DNA from: Diabrotica undecimpunctata
Lineage: Eukaryota > Arthropoda > Insecta > Coleoptera > Chrysomelidae
Assembly (NCBI RefSeq): GCF_040954645.1
Contig: NC_092811.1
Location: 125,298,411-125,362,410, forward strand
Direction: 5' to 3'
DNA length: 64,000 nucleotides
Positions 42,865-54,864 of the stretch are shown one piece after another. The position numbers and the translations under genes are program-made. The stretch's first letter is position 1. Every line of letters begins with the position of its first letter. A model generated the notes under the pieces. The model made no database searches. It was not told the origin of the DNA and saw only the letters and a program-made list of their open reading frames with translations.

Positions 42865-43480
42865 CAAAATGGATAAACTCACTCAAGCTACTAAAGATCT
42901 TATAAACAAAAAAAGAGAATTGAAAGACAAATACACAGATAATTTTAGAACACTTAGACAGTTAAACAAAGATATCACAAAATCCATTTGAAAAGATGTC
43001 AGAAATTACAACACTGAATACATAACTCAAGCCATTGATAAAAATAAAAGTTTAAAGGTTCGGCGCCGACAAATGACTGAAGGATCGAAAAATATTTGTA
43101 AACTTATAAATAAAAAAGGAGAAACTACAACAAATAAGGAAGATATTTTAAAAATTGCTCAAGATTTTTACTCAGAATTGTATAAGCGAGAAGAACTTCC
43201 AGATCCTGATTAAAATCGAATACCAAAAGTTCAAAATGTAGGCTCAGAAGACATCCCAGATATCACAACCGAGGAAATAAAATCAGCTCTCTCGGAGATG
43301 AAAAACAATAAATCATTTGGACAAGATGGGATAGTCATTGAACAAATCAAAGAAGGAGGAGGAACGTTAGTAAATGTGTTGAAAAAGATGTTCAATACTT
43401 GTTTGACAAGAGGCGTAACCCCCTCCCAGTGCATAATGCAATAATAACCATAATGCACAAAAAAGGTGACATTTTAGACA
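42865..43480 (+). pseudogene. RTE-like linker and RT fingers, 3' missing
   Basis: The plus frame reads MDKLTQATKDLINKKRELKD, an internal stop, DVRNYNTEYITQAIDKNKSL, KNICKLINKKGETTTNKEDI, FYSELYKREELPD, a stop, and then TTEEIKSALSEMKNNKSFGQ with DGIVIEQIKEGGGT. This is the region between endonuclease and RT of an RTE element. It stops at MHKKGDILDISHF, before the Y-R-P-I-S-L block. Loss of the 3' side rather than the 5' side means a later deletion or rearrangement, not simple truncation. Confidence 0.75.
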
Positions 43481-44084
43481 TTTCTCATTTCTAAAGATAA
43501 ATTTAGAATATTATTTTTGGAGCAGTTCTGTGTAAATCCTGACTTAATTTGGCTGGATTTGTTGACCTCGTTGATTCGTGAATTATTATTATTATATCGA
43601 AAAATACTGCTTATTTATATCGAAAAAGGCTGCTAGAACTATGCGGTTGTTATTTAAAGATTTATTTCTTGTTAATTCCACGTTTACTAAATTGTCTGTA
43701 GTGCTTTTCTTGTTCACTTACGAGACTTATCGAAGTAATACTGCAGGCGTTTGTTTAATATTTTTCCAAGAGTTTTCACAGAGTTCATGTTAATGCTATA
43801 AGGTGATGTGAGTTAGGATTATCTTTTAACTTGATATATTTTAATACAAGAATTATTGTAGCTTTACTTTAAGCAGTAGAAAATTATTTGGTGAAAAACA
43901 TTTGAGATATCAACTGGTGCCGAAGTGGAATTTTACAGGGTAATTGATAGATTTAAAGAACACAAGAATGGTGACACATTTGTGTGTGGTATTTATAGAG
44001 TGGTTTTCTTAGTGCGTGTATTGGTCATGTCAGAATTTTAAGAAATATTTTAGAGAAAACAGTGGAGAATGGCAATTAATTACT
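43481..44084. other. no gene recognised
   Basis: AT-rich, with no supported frame. Confidence 0.35.
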
Positions 44085-44146
44085 GATCTGAACACTGATC
44101 TGGGATTTGCGAATGATACTGTCGTGCTTGCGAATTCTGTGAATTA
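44085..44146 (+). pseudogene. possible RT motif C trace
   Basis: The translation DLNTDLGFANDTVVLANSVN resembles an RT motif C (FADDTVVLA) with the first catalytic Asp replaced by Asn. It is too short for more than a tentative link to the flanking RTE-type debris. Confidence 0.3.
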
Positions 44147-44944
44147 AGTGTTGATATGACTATAATTTTTCATGGTACAACCATGTATGCGCTCAGTCAC
44201 TAGCACTCAAAATTTTCTGTCTATACCTTGTTAAAGTTTAATATAAAATCACTTAAATTTTCTGTTTGTATATTGTAAAAATTTTTTTTAATTTAAAACA
44301 AAAGGAGCAAAAAAGAAGGAATATCATATATTTTTCATTTTCTATACATTATAATATATTATATATTCAAGCCATTTTTTTACATTTTTCTATGATAAAA
44401 CCACATATTGTACATATTGCGTTTTACTTTATCCACACCTGGTATCTCTCAGCTACATGGGTTTTACATAGTTTTTAGGATTAAATCATAATTTTATCGT
44501 TTATCACTATACTTTCAAGCAGTCCCACTGTAATATCAACGGAGTAGAAATTCCAACAGACCTTTACTCCTGGCGCCGATCCTTTTTTTGTTATCAACTC
44601 CTTTCCTCTTCAGTGATCTTCGGTTTTTATCTGTTGTTTCTTTATCATCATCTATTTTCTTCTAACACGGCAAGAAAAGCCAGCCGATCTCCATTCCCTG
44701 AATATTTACGTCTCATCATCTTATTGTTCTCTATCTCACTTACTAAACTTTGGTTATCCGGTCACTTAAATTTCCTTTCAATTAATATCACTTGCCTCTA
44801 ATTTCTCCCGATTTTCTTTATCTCTCGTTTGATTATATTGTTAAGCCTGAGTTTTATTTCTCTCTATTTCTTTTTTTTTTCTTTCGCCAATATTCCAAAA
44901 AAATAACCTTATAGCCCCAAGTTAAAAGATTATACCAGGTGTAG
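44147..44944. other. no gene recognised
   Basis: AT-rich non-coding DNA with a pyrimidine-rich patch near 44560-44880. No motif was seen. Confidence 0.35.
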
Positions 44945-45420
44945 AACATCAAGAACTGGGTAGGAAATACAAGAGTAGAATGGAACGATCATATAAGCCG
45001 AATGATAACAAATAGACTAGTAAAGAGACGGTTTCCCAATAGGAAGACGATCACTAGGAAGACCACTAAAACGATGGAATGACAACTTACTGGAGGCACA
45101 TTGAAAAACAGACAGAGTTATGTCTAAATAAAAATAAGTAGAAGAAAAAGGAGGTATTAAAATAGAAAAAACCATGAACATCATTTATCTCAATTTAAAT
45201 AGAAATGACAATTGGGATATGAGCAAAGAGATAAAAATCCATATTTATAAAGGGAAGAGCAGTCAGTGTTTTTCCGAATGAAACAAGTATTATGTAGACA
45301 TTCTGTTCGACATTATTGCATAGAGTTGAAAGCTGGACGCTCACTATATCCCCAACTAAAATTTAAGCTTTCGAAATGTCTAAGGTTAATATTAAAGATA
45401 TATTAGAACGTCTACAAATG
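44945..45420 (+). pseudogene. decayed RTE-like C-terminal pieces
   Basis: One frame reads NTRVEWNDHISRMITNRLVK then FPNRKTITRKTTKTMERQL, the post-RT end. At 45300-45400 another reads TFCSTLLHRVESWTLT and AFEMSK, a region that normally precedes it, so the two are out of order and come from different copies. Both are heavily mutated. Confidence 0.5.
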
Positions 45421-45635
45421 TTACTCATAGTAGAGAAAATCACAAAAATATGGAAACGGAATGTCCTCTAAATTTATAAAGTATATAAAATATATAGAAA
45501 ACTATCCTTTTAAACTACATATTAATAATTTATTTAACGACTGTGCTCAATAGATTTAATTCCATTAATTTCCATTTATTTTTAATTCTTTAGAGAGTTC
45601 TGTTTTGTGTAATAGCTCTTAACACAAATACAAAG

Positions 45636-45833
45636 TTGCCTTTTCCAATGAACAGTAATGAAAAGTATCCGAAAGACGTAAGCTTGAAACTTTTAGAGCA
45701 CGTTTATAGTTCTGCAAACGGTAGTATTGAAAGTCGTTGTGGGGCTGGTATTAGAAAAGTTTTAGAGTTAACAGTTTCATATTTGCTTAGAATTGCTATA
45801 TATGCTTTTAAATATAATTACGAGAAATCATGA
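45636..45833 (+). CDS. unrecognised 65-residue frame
   Basis: An ATG frame reading MPFPMNSNEKYPKDVSLKLL then EHVYSSANGSIESRCGAG. It is less AT-biased than its surroundings and is preceded by a pyrimidine-rich stretch ending TTTAG near 45592. I do not recognise it. It could be a small exon, decayed transposon sequence or chance. Confidence 0.2.
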   Translation: MPFPMNSNEKYPKDVSLKLLEHVYSSANGSIESRCGAGIRKVLELTVSYLLRIAIYAFKYNYEKS

Positions 45834-46199
45834 GTAACGTAATATATTTTTTAACATTTATTGATGATGGATAACAAAACTTATAAGCCATGTAATTTTT
45901 AGTAGAATCACATTTTGTGTTGATATTTTTACAAGGATATTAAGTTTTGCTATTTAAGTGTAGAATACAATCAACCCTTTTAATTAGATTAGAAAAATAA
46001 TTCTTATAACTTTCAAATTCACCAAAATCACTTTTCAACTACTAGCAAAAGATCTCTTTTCAAAAGCTAAAGATCAGATTTCCGTTCTTATTCTCCAACG
46101 TATACCCGTCATATTAGATTTCACACTACAATATACCATTGTAAACATTAAGCACTCCAATCAACTCAATATCTACTAACATAATCCCTAATACCGATG

Positions 46200-47575
46200 C
46201 ACATAACTCACTCCCTTTACCCTTCTTCTTCTTCAAGTGTCCTCTCCGCGACGGAGTTTTGGCAATCATCATTGCTATTCGTATCTTTGAAGCTGTTGCT
46301 CTAAATAATTGGTTAGATGTGCACTGGAACCAGTCTCTTAAATTGCGCAGCCAAGATATACGTCGTCTCCCCACGCTTCGTTTGCCCTGAATCTTACCTT
46401 GGATAATTAACTGGAGCAATCGGTACTTTTTCCCTCTCATCACATGACCCAAATATTCCAACTTTCTTCTTTTGATGGTGATGAACAGCTCTTGTTCTTT
46501 GTTCATTCTTCGAAGAACTTCACTCTTTGTTACTTTGTCTGTCCAAGATATTTTCAAAATTCTTCTGTATATCCACATTTTGAAGGCCTCTAGTTTATCA
46601 ATATTGCTCTTGTTTAAAGTTTAAGTCTCTACTCCGTACAGCAGTATCGAGAAGATGTAGCATCTAACCAATCTCATTTTCAGGTTTAAGTTAATGTCAT
46701 GACTTTCTAGAATGTCCTTCATATTAACAAAAGCAGCTCGAGCCTTTCCAATTCTAGTTTTTATTTCTTCTGTGATGTTATTGTTGTTATTAACGCTTGT
46801 TCCCAAATATTTATATTTGTGTTCGATTTCGTTATTGTTAATGTACAGATTTGCATTCAATCTTTGTTTTTTTGAAATAATCATGAATTTCGTCTTCTTG
46901 ACGTTCATTGACCTTTCTCTTTCTCTTCACTAGCTGTGACTTCCTTGTTTAAAATGGCTTGAGGTCTTCTACTGTCTCCGCCATTAAAACCGTATCATCT
47001 ACGTATCTAATATTATTAATTGGTTGGGCATTAACTTTTATCCCAATCTCTTCTTCTTCCAATGCTTTGTTCATAATTTCTTCCGAATAGAGATTAAATA
47101 GCAATAGTGATATCACACATCCTTGTCTAACTCCTTTTTTAATTTGAATTTCATTTGTTGTGCTATTTTCGATGCGTGCGACTGCTTTCTGATTATAATA
47201 CAGAGTAGATATTATTCTTATATCTCAAGTGTCTAACTGTTTAGCTTCCAAGATCCCTAAAAGTTGGTCATGCTTGACGTTATCAAACGCCTTGTTGTAA
47301 TCAATAAAACAAGCAAATACATCTCGATTCACATCCAAACACCTCTGTGTCAAGATGTTAAAGGCAAATAATGCTTCACGAGTTCCATATCCCTCCCGGA
47401 ATCCAAACTGAGTTTCTCAAATATCTTCTTCCAATTTTCTGTAAATTCTATTGTGAATTATTTTGAGGAATATTTTTAAGGTGTGGCTCATCAGACTGAT
47501 TATGTGATGATCACTGCACTGCTCAGCATGTGCCTTCTTGGGTAGAGGGACAAACTTCCCTTTACCCAAACTTCT
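46200..47575 (-). pseudogene. RTE-like retrotransposon relic (RT to 3' end)
   Basis: Minus strand from 47575: FVPLPKKAHAEQCSDHHIIS, TQFGFREGYGTREALFAFNI, motif A FACFIDYNKAFDNVKHDQL, motif B KGVRQGCVISLLLFNLYSEE, motif C IRYVDDTVLMAETVEDL. Then the frame MNVKKTKFMIISKKQRLNAN with YKYLGTSVNNNNNITEEIKT, ILLYGVET, a stop, and MWIYRRILKISWTDKVTKSE to MIAKTPSRRGHLKKKKG. The catalytic YVDD is intact but the frame is broken at several places. The tail is the same family as those at 6805 and 32106. Confidence 0.82.
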
Positions 47576-47760
47576 CCAAAATATTTTGTGTTGCCTCTCA
47601 TCTAGGAAGTAACACCTAAGCTAGCAAAAATTCTTAAATCCTATGATAACATCAAAATAGCCAGTACAACAGTTTGAATAGTCAATTCTATTTTGTGCTT
47701 GTTCAGCACCAATTTAACCATTTTTTCGCCTCTAGACAACATTTTTATAGATTTTAATAA

Positions 47761-48611
47761 AAAACGTTTAATCTAACTTTAGAAGCTGTTGTTAGAAAAC
47801 TGGATATAAACGGCTGTATTAATACAAGATCAATGCAAATATGCTCATATGCGGATGATGTTGCCATAATAAGCCGCAAGAAAAGGGTATTAAGCGAAAA
47901 AGTTATAGAACTGAAACGAGAAGCTGCTACGTTTGGTCTATATATAAATGGCAAAACAAAATATATGGAGTGCCCAAAATCGAGTCAACATAAGAATCTG
48001 AAGGTAGACAACCATACCTACAAATATGCCTCCTCTTTTCCCTACCTAGGCTCAATCATCAATGACAACAAAACAATCAGTCAAGAAATACAAGCACAGA
48101 TTCTTAGCGGTAATAAGTGCTTTTATGCATACAAAGAGTAATGAAAGTAAGTTACTGAATCTACAAAACAGTAATTAGACCAGTGGTCACATATGGATGT
48201 GAAACGTGGACTCTCTCAACCACTAATGAAAATCAACTGATAATATTTGAGCGCAAAATACTAAGGAAGATATTTGGACCAACCCAATGCAGCAACGGTT
48301 CGTGGAGAATTAAAATAAACCATGAGCTGGATGAACTAATGCAGAGAGCAGATATTGTTAGATTTGTAAAGTCACAAAGACTAAACTGGCTTGATCACCT
48401 AGAAAGAATGCCAGATAATCGAGCTGTAAAAGTAGTCCAGAGATGGAGGCCCCAAGGAAACAGAACAAGAGGAAGGCCCCGTAAAAGATGGACAGACGAC
48501 GTAGACAGGGATCTTAAAACCATGAACATCAGGCAGTGGCGAAGGAAAGTATCCGACAGGGTTTATTGGAAGAATATTGTTAAGCAAGTCAAGACTCACA
48601 AAGGGTTGTAG
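47761..48611 (+). pseudogene. RTE-like RT C-terminal half, 5'-truncated
   Basis: Starts at FNLTLEAVVRKLDINGCINT and runs through motif C CSYADDVAIISRKK, YKYASSFPYLGSIINDNKTI, then a frameshift near 48140. The second frame gives VTYGCETWTLSTTNENQLII, RLNWLDHLERMPDNRAVKVV and NRTRGRPRKRWTDDVDRDLK, to the stop after THKGL. A GAAGGAGAAGAAGAA tail follows. It lies tail-out relative to the minus-strand relic on its left. Only one break in the truncated frame. Confidence 0.82.
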
Positions 48612-48639
48612 CGCCATGAGAAGGAGAAGAAGAATAAAA

Positions 48640-49904
48640 AAAGACACACGTGTAAAAATTTCTTTATGGGACGTTACCAGGTGCTGGCAGAACTAAAATA
48701 TAAAGCACATCACGACGATTCCGTAGGTACCTATATCACAATATTTAGTTCATAAATAGCTATTTTATCGGTGTCGGCGCTAGCGCAAGGTCTTCAAATT
48801 TCAGTACCGGTTGAACGTAAAGTTCATATCAGACCCATGTATCTGGTAACGGTAATCTGCTAATCTAAACGTTTTAAAAATAATTAATTTTTTCAAAAAA
48901 ATGTTTTAGGTTTTAATGGGTTAAGATGGGATTTAAGTAATCCCGCTTTTTATTCAGATATCAAAATTTCTCAGATATTGGATCATTTCTTTGTTGGTTA
49001 AACCAATAATTTATACATGGAACATTCTATATACATACAACATTAAAGAACTTTTTTTATACGACTGTACAAAAAATGTCTTCTAGTCATAAATTAACAG
49101 ATATATTGCCTACACGATATCCAAATATCTAAAGCCCCCATGTCCAAGATAAAATTTATGTAACTTGTTTTGTATTTAATTTATTGCATCTTTAGCGTCA
49201 GCTACTTCAAAATTCTTACAACGTGACTTTCGCAACACATGTCTCCCTGTGGTTAAAGTAACGCAGCGGATTAAGTTCCTCAAAAGTTTCTCTTGCTGCT
49301 CCGAATACTTCCTGAAGACATAAAACTTCGCGAACATTGGCTTTCTTAAAGTTTACTTGAAAACGGCACGAGGGTATTTACATTTACATGATACATACAC
49401 AAAACGAAGCAAAAATAATATTAGTATTTTTTGCTTGGCACATTAGATGAAAACTCGGGAAAATAAAGTTTTTTATTACATGCTTACTACCTCGTTCGGG
49501 ACGTTTACTTGGAGGATGATCGTTGGACCTGACAGTTTTTATCGTCGCAAAGAATCTTACGTTTTTGTGTAAAGTTTTCTTTAATAGTGATTTATTAAGG
49601 AGAGAGAAACTTCTTATCTCCAAAGTGGGGTGTTATAATACCGACACCTGATATGAATAACATTGTAACTCTACTTATAATTTTTTTAATTAGGATAACC
49701 TTTATTTTGGTCTAATAACTTTTATTCTATTTTGTCTAAATATAAAGTTATTTAACAAAGTGCACATTTTGAATCACTTCAAAACGTTGTAACCAATGTT
49801 ACAATATTAAAAAATTTTATTATTGATGAATATTTTTTATAAAAATATTGTAACATTGTATACAATATATATGCGTACATGCATACGTCCATGACATAGA
49901 CACT
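48640..49904. other. no gene recognised
   Basis: AT-rich; the 79-residue minus frame at 49384-49623 carries no motif. Confidence 0.35.
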
Positions 49905-52160
49905 TCCACAAATTTACATGGATAGAACCTACTAGGAATCTGTGCTCGATAATCGACTATGTAATCCACCGTCAAATTTCCCAGCTGAAACAATTGACGT
50001 AAAGGTATACCGTGGATCAGAATGTGGATCCAACCATCGCTTACTTATGGCCAACGTCATAGTTAACTATCGTAAAAACAATAATACTCAGGTACAGAAT
50101 ATAGAAAAGGGACAAGAAGTAACATCCCCTAAATATAACCTAGAAAGCTTAAAAGAAGATTCAACAAAATATCTTTACAAATTACGACTGGCCACAAAAT
50201 TACAAAATGTAGATCGAGAAAATATATCAGCGAGAAAATTATACCGGCAACTTAAAAAATGCATTCATGAGGCTGAAAGTGAAGCTTTGTGGTATAAAGA
50301 CAAACATGAAACAAAAAATTAAAAATGGTGGTCGGAGACTATACAAAGTTAGTAAACAAGAAGAAAACCGCTTATCAGAAATGGATGTCAACGAGAAAGG
50401 AGGAAGATTACAAGATATATAAAAAAGTAAATCGAAATGTAAAAAGAGAAGTAGTGAAAAGTAAAAATGAGATGTCGGATCGAAGATGTGCAAAGGTGGA
50501 TAGGTATATGGGTGGAACAAGAATTGGGCAAGCGTGGAAGGTGATAAAGTCTCTCCGGTGGGAAGGAAAGGAAAAATCTAACTTATAGTTAATAGATCTG
50601 AAACAGTGGAAACACCATTACGAGCTCTTACTGACAGAGGATAGATGTAAATTCCAAGATATCGAAATGAAAGAAATATCCGAACATACACAAACAATTG
50701 AGATAACAACCTGAGAGTTAAGCGATGCCCTCAAAAGATCGAAAAACGGTAAAGCAGCAGGACCTGGAGACATCCCAATTGAGTTGGTAAAGTATGGACC
50801 AAAGATATTACATGAGATGTTGGTTCAACTATTTAACAAATGTTTAAAAGGACAAAATATCCCTGATGATTGGAATGTTGGATAAATCACCTCAATATTC
50901 AAGAAAGCGGATAAACGCAAATGCTCTAATAATATGGGAATAACAACGGTTATCAGCTCAGTGGGGAGGTTGTTCGGTCGAATGATAAAAGAAAGAATAG
51001 AATCAGAATACGAAGACATACAAGAACAAAATGGATTTCGTGCAGGAAGATCGTGCACTAATGGTATATTTGTTCTGCAGCAGGTAATCGAAAAACGCAA
51101 CTCAAGGAATCTATCTACCCATCTACTGTTTGTAGATTTAGAAAAGGCATACGATACGGTACCTTTGAAAAAACTGTTTCAAACATTTACAAAAGAAGGT
51201 CTCATTAGAGAGTATGTGGATGATATCGCAAATACATACAAAATGCAAGAAGTGTCGTTAAAGAAGGAAACTTTACATCTGAATCATTTCCAATAACAAA
51301 GGGGCTTAAACAAGGATGTTGTCTATCTCCGACCTTATTTAAAATATATATTCAATCATCGCTAGAGCAGTGGAGGAAACAAGTCTTCGGAATGGGAATA
51401 GACAAAGGCGGTGGTAAATGTCTAACAACTTTATTTTTAGCAGATAATCAGGTAGTCGTAGCGAATTATGAGGAAGACATGGACTACATGTTTAAAAACC
51501 CAAAGAAAGAGTATGAAAAATGGGGCATCAATATGAATATGTCAAAGACAGAGTATCTTAAAATAGGAGATGATGAAGAAGATCCAGAGTTAGAAATTAG
51601 AAACACAAAAACATGCAATGAATATAAATATCTCGGATCTATAATATCTGAGTAAAGCACTATTAAAAGAGACATCTAAACTTGCTACTATGGTCTAAAG
51701 ATATTAGATAAAAAACGAAACTGACAATCTATCGAACCTTAGTAGAGCCTATTATGACTTAGGGCAGAAGTTTGGCAGATCACGAAAAAAGATAGAAAAA
51801 GAATAGAAGTAGTTATAATGGATTCTCTAAGAAGAGCGTGTGGCGTATTCAAAAAAGATCATATCAGGAATGAAGATATTAGAAGGAGGACAAATACTGT
51901 ATATTCCAGTGTCGACAGAATTGAAACGAGACAACTAGTGTGGTATGCTCACGTGAAGCGAAGGAATGAAGAGATCGCCAAAGAAACCTTTAAATTACAT
52001 ACCACAACAAAGAAGAAGAAGGGGAAGGCCTTCAGTTGCCTGGGAAGAAAATGTACGGCACATAATGAGAGATAAGCCATCAAAGAAGACCAGTGGATGG
52101 ACAGAAAACGATGGCGGTCGAAATGCGAGAAGCGGCAGAGGCTGTAGGAACCTCGTTTAT
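49905..52160 (+). pseudogene. RTE-like retrotransposon relic, EN end to 3' end
   Basis: Starts at the endonuclease end (FTWIEPTRNLCSIIDYV near 49915; YRGSECGSNHRLLMANVIV), then the linker (LYRQLKKCIHEAESEALWYK) and RT in plus frames: RSKNGKAAGPGDIPIELVKY, QNGFRAGRSCTNGIFVLQQV and motif A LLFVDLEKAYDTVPLKKLF. Motif C has become LADNQVVVA, destroying the catalytic pair. The C-terminal part follows (CNEYKYLGSIISE, MDSLRRACGVFKKDHIRNED, RRRGRPSVAWEENVRHIM). Several stops. The subfamily matches the fragment at 38330-38760, including the DRIETRQLVWY phrase. Confidence 0.82.
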
Positions 52161-52161
52161 T

Positions 52162-52890
52162 GAGTGAATTCCCGTTGTACAATTTTCAGCGAGTAGGTTA
52201 AAATAAACAATTACTATGACAGTATTATTCATTTTATAAAGTGGAAAGATGGAATTAATAGAATTAAGAAAGAATCAGGAACACGATAAATTGATCTATA
52301 AAATGTAATTGATGGTATGTAGTCAGTTACTGCAATACTGATATTTAGGAATGTAATAAAATTATAGGTACAGTTACTAGAGAATTACTAAGTTTGTGTT
52401 TAAAGGTTAAGATCTATCATATTATATATTGTTTAGTATGTTGCAGTAGATATAACTTAAATGATTGGTGTCTGTCTTATAATTGATAGATTCAGGAGTT
52501 TTATTAATGTGTACCATTTCAAGGAAAAGCCGATTTTTATAATTATCAACTTGTTCCAAGATTTTTACATTATTAAAGTCAAAGTTATGTCCTGTCTTCA
52601 AGTGGTGGTCCACTAAGGCACAAGAGTTTTTTTGTATGTTACAGTCACTTTTGTGTTGAGTGACACGTTTTTTAAGCCACTGTTGACTTTGACCAATATA
52701 ACAACTTTGACATTGACTGCAATTTATTCTATAAATTATATTACTCATTAATGAATTTGGAGTTTTATCTTTTATTTTTGAGAATAACCTTGAATTTAGA
52801 AGTGGATTGTATTTAATTAATTTAATGTTCGGAAATGTTTTGAAAAGTGGGACAATTTGGTCTGTTAAATTTTATAACGGGAATTCACTC
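52162..52890 (-). mobile_element. PLE fragment bounded by a 15 bp inverted repeat
   Basis: GAGTGAATTCCCGTT at 52162-52176 and its exact reverse complement at 52876-52890 bracket a minus-strand Penelope-like coding fragment. The left repeat directly follows the end of the RTE relic. The repeat could be the outermost part of inverted PLE termini, by analogy with the palindromic PLE at 19-22 kb, or a rearrangement footprint. Confidence 0.5.
52422..52870 (-). pseudogene. Penelope-like GIY-YIG domain fragment
   Basis: The minus frame reads TDQIVPLFKTFPNIKLIKYN, LMSNIIYRINCSQCQSCYIG, QSQQWLKKRVTQHKSDCN and CALVDHHLKTGHNFDFNNVK to the end. The C-x2-C linker followed by (Y)IGQS-x3-L-x2-R is the GIY-YIG endonuclease of PLEs. 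RT is missing. It differs from the PLEs at 20 kb and 57 kb and is a third PLE family in the window. Confidence 0.82.
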
Positions 52891-53058
52891 TATAAAATAT
52901 TGCGGTTACCATAACTCCTAAATAAAATCAAACAAATATGTCATTTATTTAGATATGCCAAAAAAATTTAAATTTTCATTCTTATAGTTGTAAGTATTAA
53001 AATATTCATTTTGTTTACATATAATTATTAATTATTCTAATAAATTTACAGTTTTCTC

Positions 53059-53086
53059 CTGAAGAAGTCACAAAATCGTGACGAAA
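53059..53086 (+). ncRNA. hammerhead-like motif
   Basis: CTGAAGA, one A, GTCAC, loop AAAATC, GTGAC, GAAA: the conserved core order of a hammerhead ribozyme (CUGANGA, helix II, GAAA). An extra base precedes helix II relative to the canonical fold, so activity is doubtful. Penelope-like elements are known to carry hammerheads in their terminal repeats, and a PLE fragment lies 190 bp to the left. Confidence 0.45.
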
Positions 53087-53179
53087 TATTGAGACTGAAC
53101 AAATAGAGTTTTATTTCCTGACCGATTGCTGATACTGTAAATCAATATTTAAAACAGTACGGTCGAAAAAATAATTTGA

Positions 53180-53262
53180 AATATATATATATAATAAATA
53201 TTATAATATATATAATATATATATTATAATATATATTATAAATATATATATATATATATATA
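53180..53262. repeat. TA-rich low-complexity tract
   Basis: Imperfect (TA)n/(TATAA)n run. Confidence 0.85.
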
Positions 53263-53343
53263 GGAGAAACAAAGATAGTGTTTGAAGAAATAATTTATAA
53301 ATTATATACTAGAATATATTATAAAAAGTATTTATATGAAGAA

Positions 53344-53525
53344 ATTCTTAAGAAATTAGCATAATAATAAGTGTAAAAAGTCTTTTTATTTTGCAATGTA
53401 TTTGGTTATTTTAATAAGGTATATATTAGAGAATATTAGAGAAAATATTATATGAGGGCATTCTTAAGGAATTAATATAATAATAAATTTAAAAAGTGTT
53501 GCAATGTATTTGGTTATTTTAATAA
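53344..53525 (+). repeat. imperfect direct duplication, about 80 bp unit
   Basis: ATTCTTAAGAAATTAGCATA at 53344 recurs as ATTCTTAAGGAATTAATATA at 53460, and GCAATGTATTTGGTTATTTT at 53392 recurs at 53500. The units are offset by about 108-116 bp. Confidence 0.65.
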
Positions 53526-53559
53526 TTATAATATTGTAAATATATTTGAGTGAGCCATC

Positions 53560-54660
53560 TTTGTAGGCAACCAAGTATACACTTAAGTGAATTGGGTAGT
53601 AGGAACTTTTATATAGAATTATGGATTACAAAATAGTGTTATTTATTAATTGAAGATGTAATTTATATATAAATTTGTATTCTGATCTGAAAAGCCTAAA
53701 TTTTCATAAAATTCTCGATAGAATTTTAGTTAGAATAGTAGTTTTCTAGATAGCATAAAAAGAATTATCTAGAAATATAGAAACAAGACGTCAATAGACA
53801 GAGTTTAACCTTTGTTCGCAAAAGAATCTTCGCGAACATGGTTATGTCTATGAAATAGAAAGATTCGAACATATATTTTTTCAATAACATTCGCGAACAG
53901 AAAAAATGATATAAATATGATGTGATTTGGATTCAAGATAGTCAGTATAAGGTCAGTCAGTCAGATTTTCAATATAGTAAAGTCAGTCAGTTGGTGAGAT
54001 GTTCAATATAGTAAGATAGTAAGTTCAGTAAGTCAGAATAGTTCAGTCAAGATACACAGTTATCAGTGATTTAGTATATTAGATGAAGATGAAGAAACAG
54101 AATAAAGAGAATATTAGTGAAGATTAAAAATTATGTTAATATATATTGTATATTGTGATTGGAGATATATTTATTGGAGTTAATGTATATTGGATTGGAG
54201 TTAATATATGGTGATTGGAGATTGGAAGAGAAAAAAAGATTATTAGAAAGAAGAATAAATAGAAAAGAAGAGAGATCAATATTCTACTGATTTATAAATA
54301 CTATTAAGAAGAAAAATATTCTAAAATGGTGGAAGCTGATAATTAAAACATTGTGGAGTATTTGGCAGGGCAAGTTTACAAAAAGAAGGATAACCGAGGC
54401 TGACAACGAAGACATTGAGTGGTGATTAAAATCTTTATTGTGGAAAACAGTTTCATTTAGGCATTCAGTGACAGAAAAGGTACCAAATTTTGTTAATATA
54501 ATTTATTTAGTATCATAAGAATTTCAAGTTAAAGATAGTTTGTTTTAAATTTATATTGTCTATATAATTTAATTAGTTTCATAAGAATTTCATGTGTGTT
54601 TCATAATTTGTATATATATTAAACCTAGAGCTAAAATTAATACTATTATCAAAATTAATA
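53560..54660. other. non-coding AT-rich block with GTCAGTCAG repeats
   Basis: No frame. Short tandem phrases (GTCAGTCAGTCAG near 53940, GTCAGTCAGTTGG near 53985, TTCAATATAGTAA twice, ATTGGAGTTAATATA-like repeats near 54180) resemble a retroelement LTR/leader, but no partner LTR or primer-binding site was found. Confidence 0.35.
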
Positions 54661-54713
54661 TTAAACTCACCAGTCTTCCGGGTTGAACCGCGTCGATATC
54701 CATTGGATCGAGC

Positions 54714-54743
54714 TTTCGACATCCTCTCTGATGTCTTCGTCAG
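54714..54743 (-). ncRNA. hammerhead-like motif
   Basis: On the minus strand: CTGACGA, one A, GACATC, loop AGAGAG, GATGTC, GAAA, a perfect 6 bp helix II between the two conserved boxes. As in the 53059 motif, one base is inserted before the helix. GC-rich sequence on both sides (54680-54780) could supply helices I and III. It may mark the end of a PLE or a retrozyme-like element. Confidence 0.45.
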
Positions 54744-54864
54744 GGCTTCCGAGGTCTCAGTCTCCCGAGCCCCCAGACACTACTACACTCACTAGTCACT
54801 TCTAGTGTACTCACGAGTTCACTACTACTGTAGTACAACTACTGTAGAACCAAATCATATTCCA

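Noticed and set aside
53940..54100. GTCAGTCAG repeats considered as an LTR
   Set aside because: No second LTR, no clear TG/CA boundaries and no primer-binding site were found.
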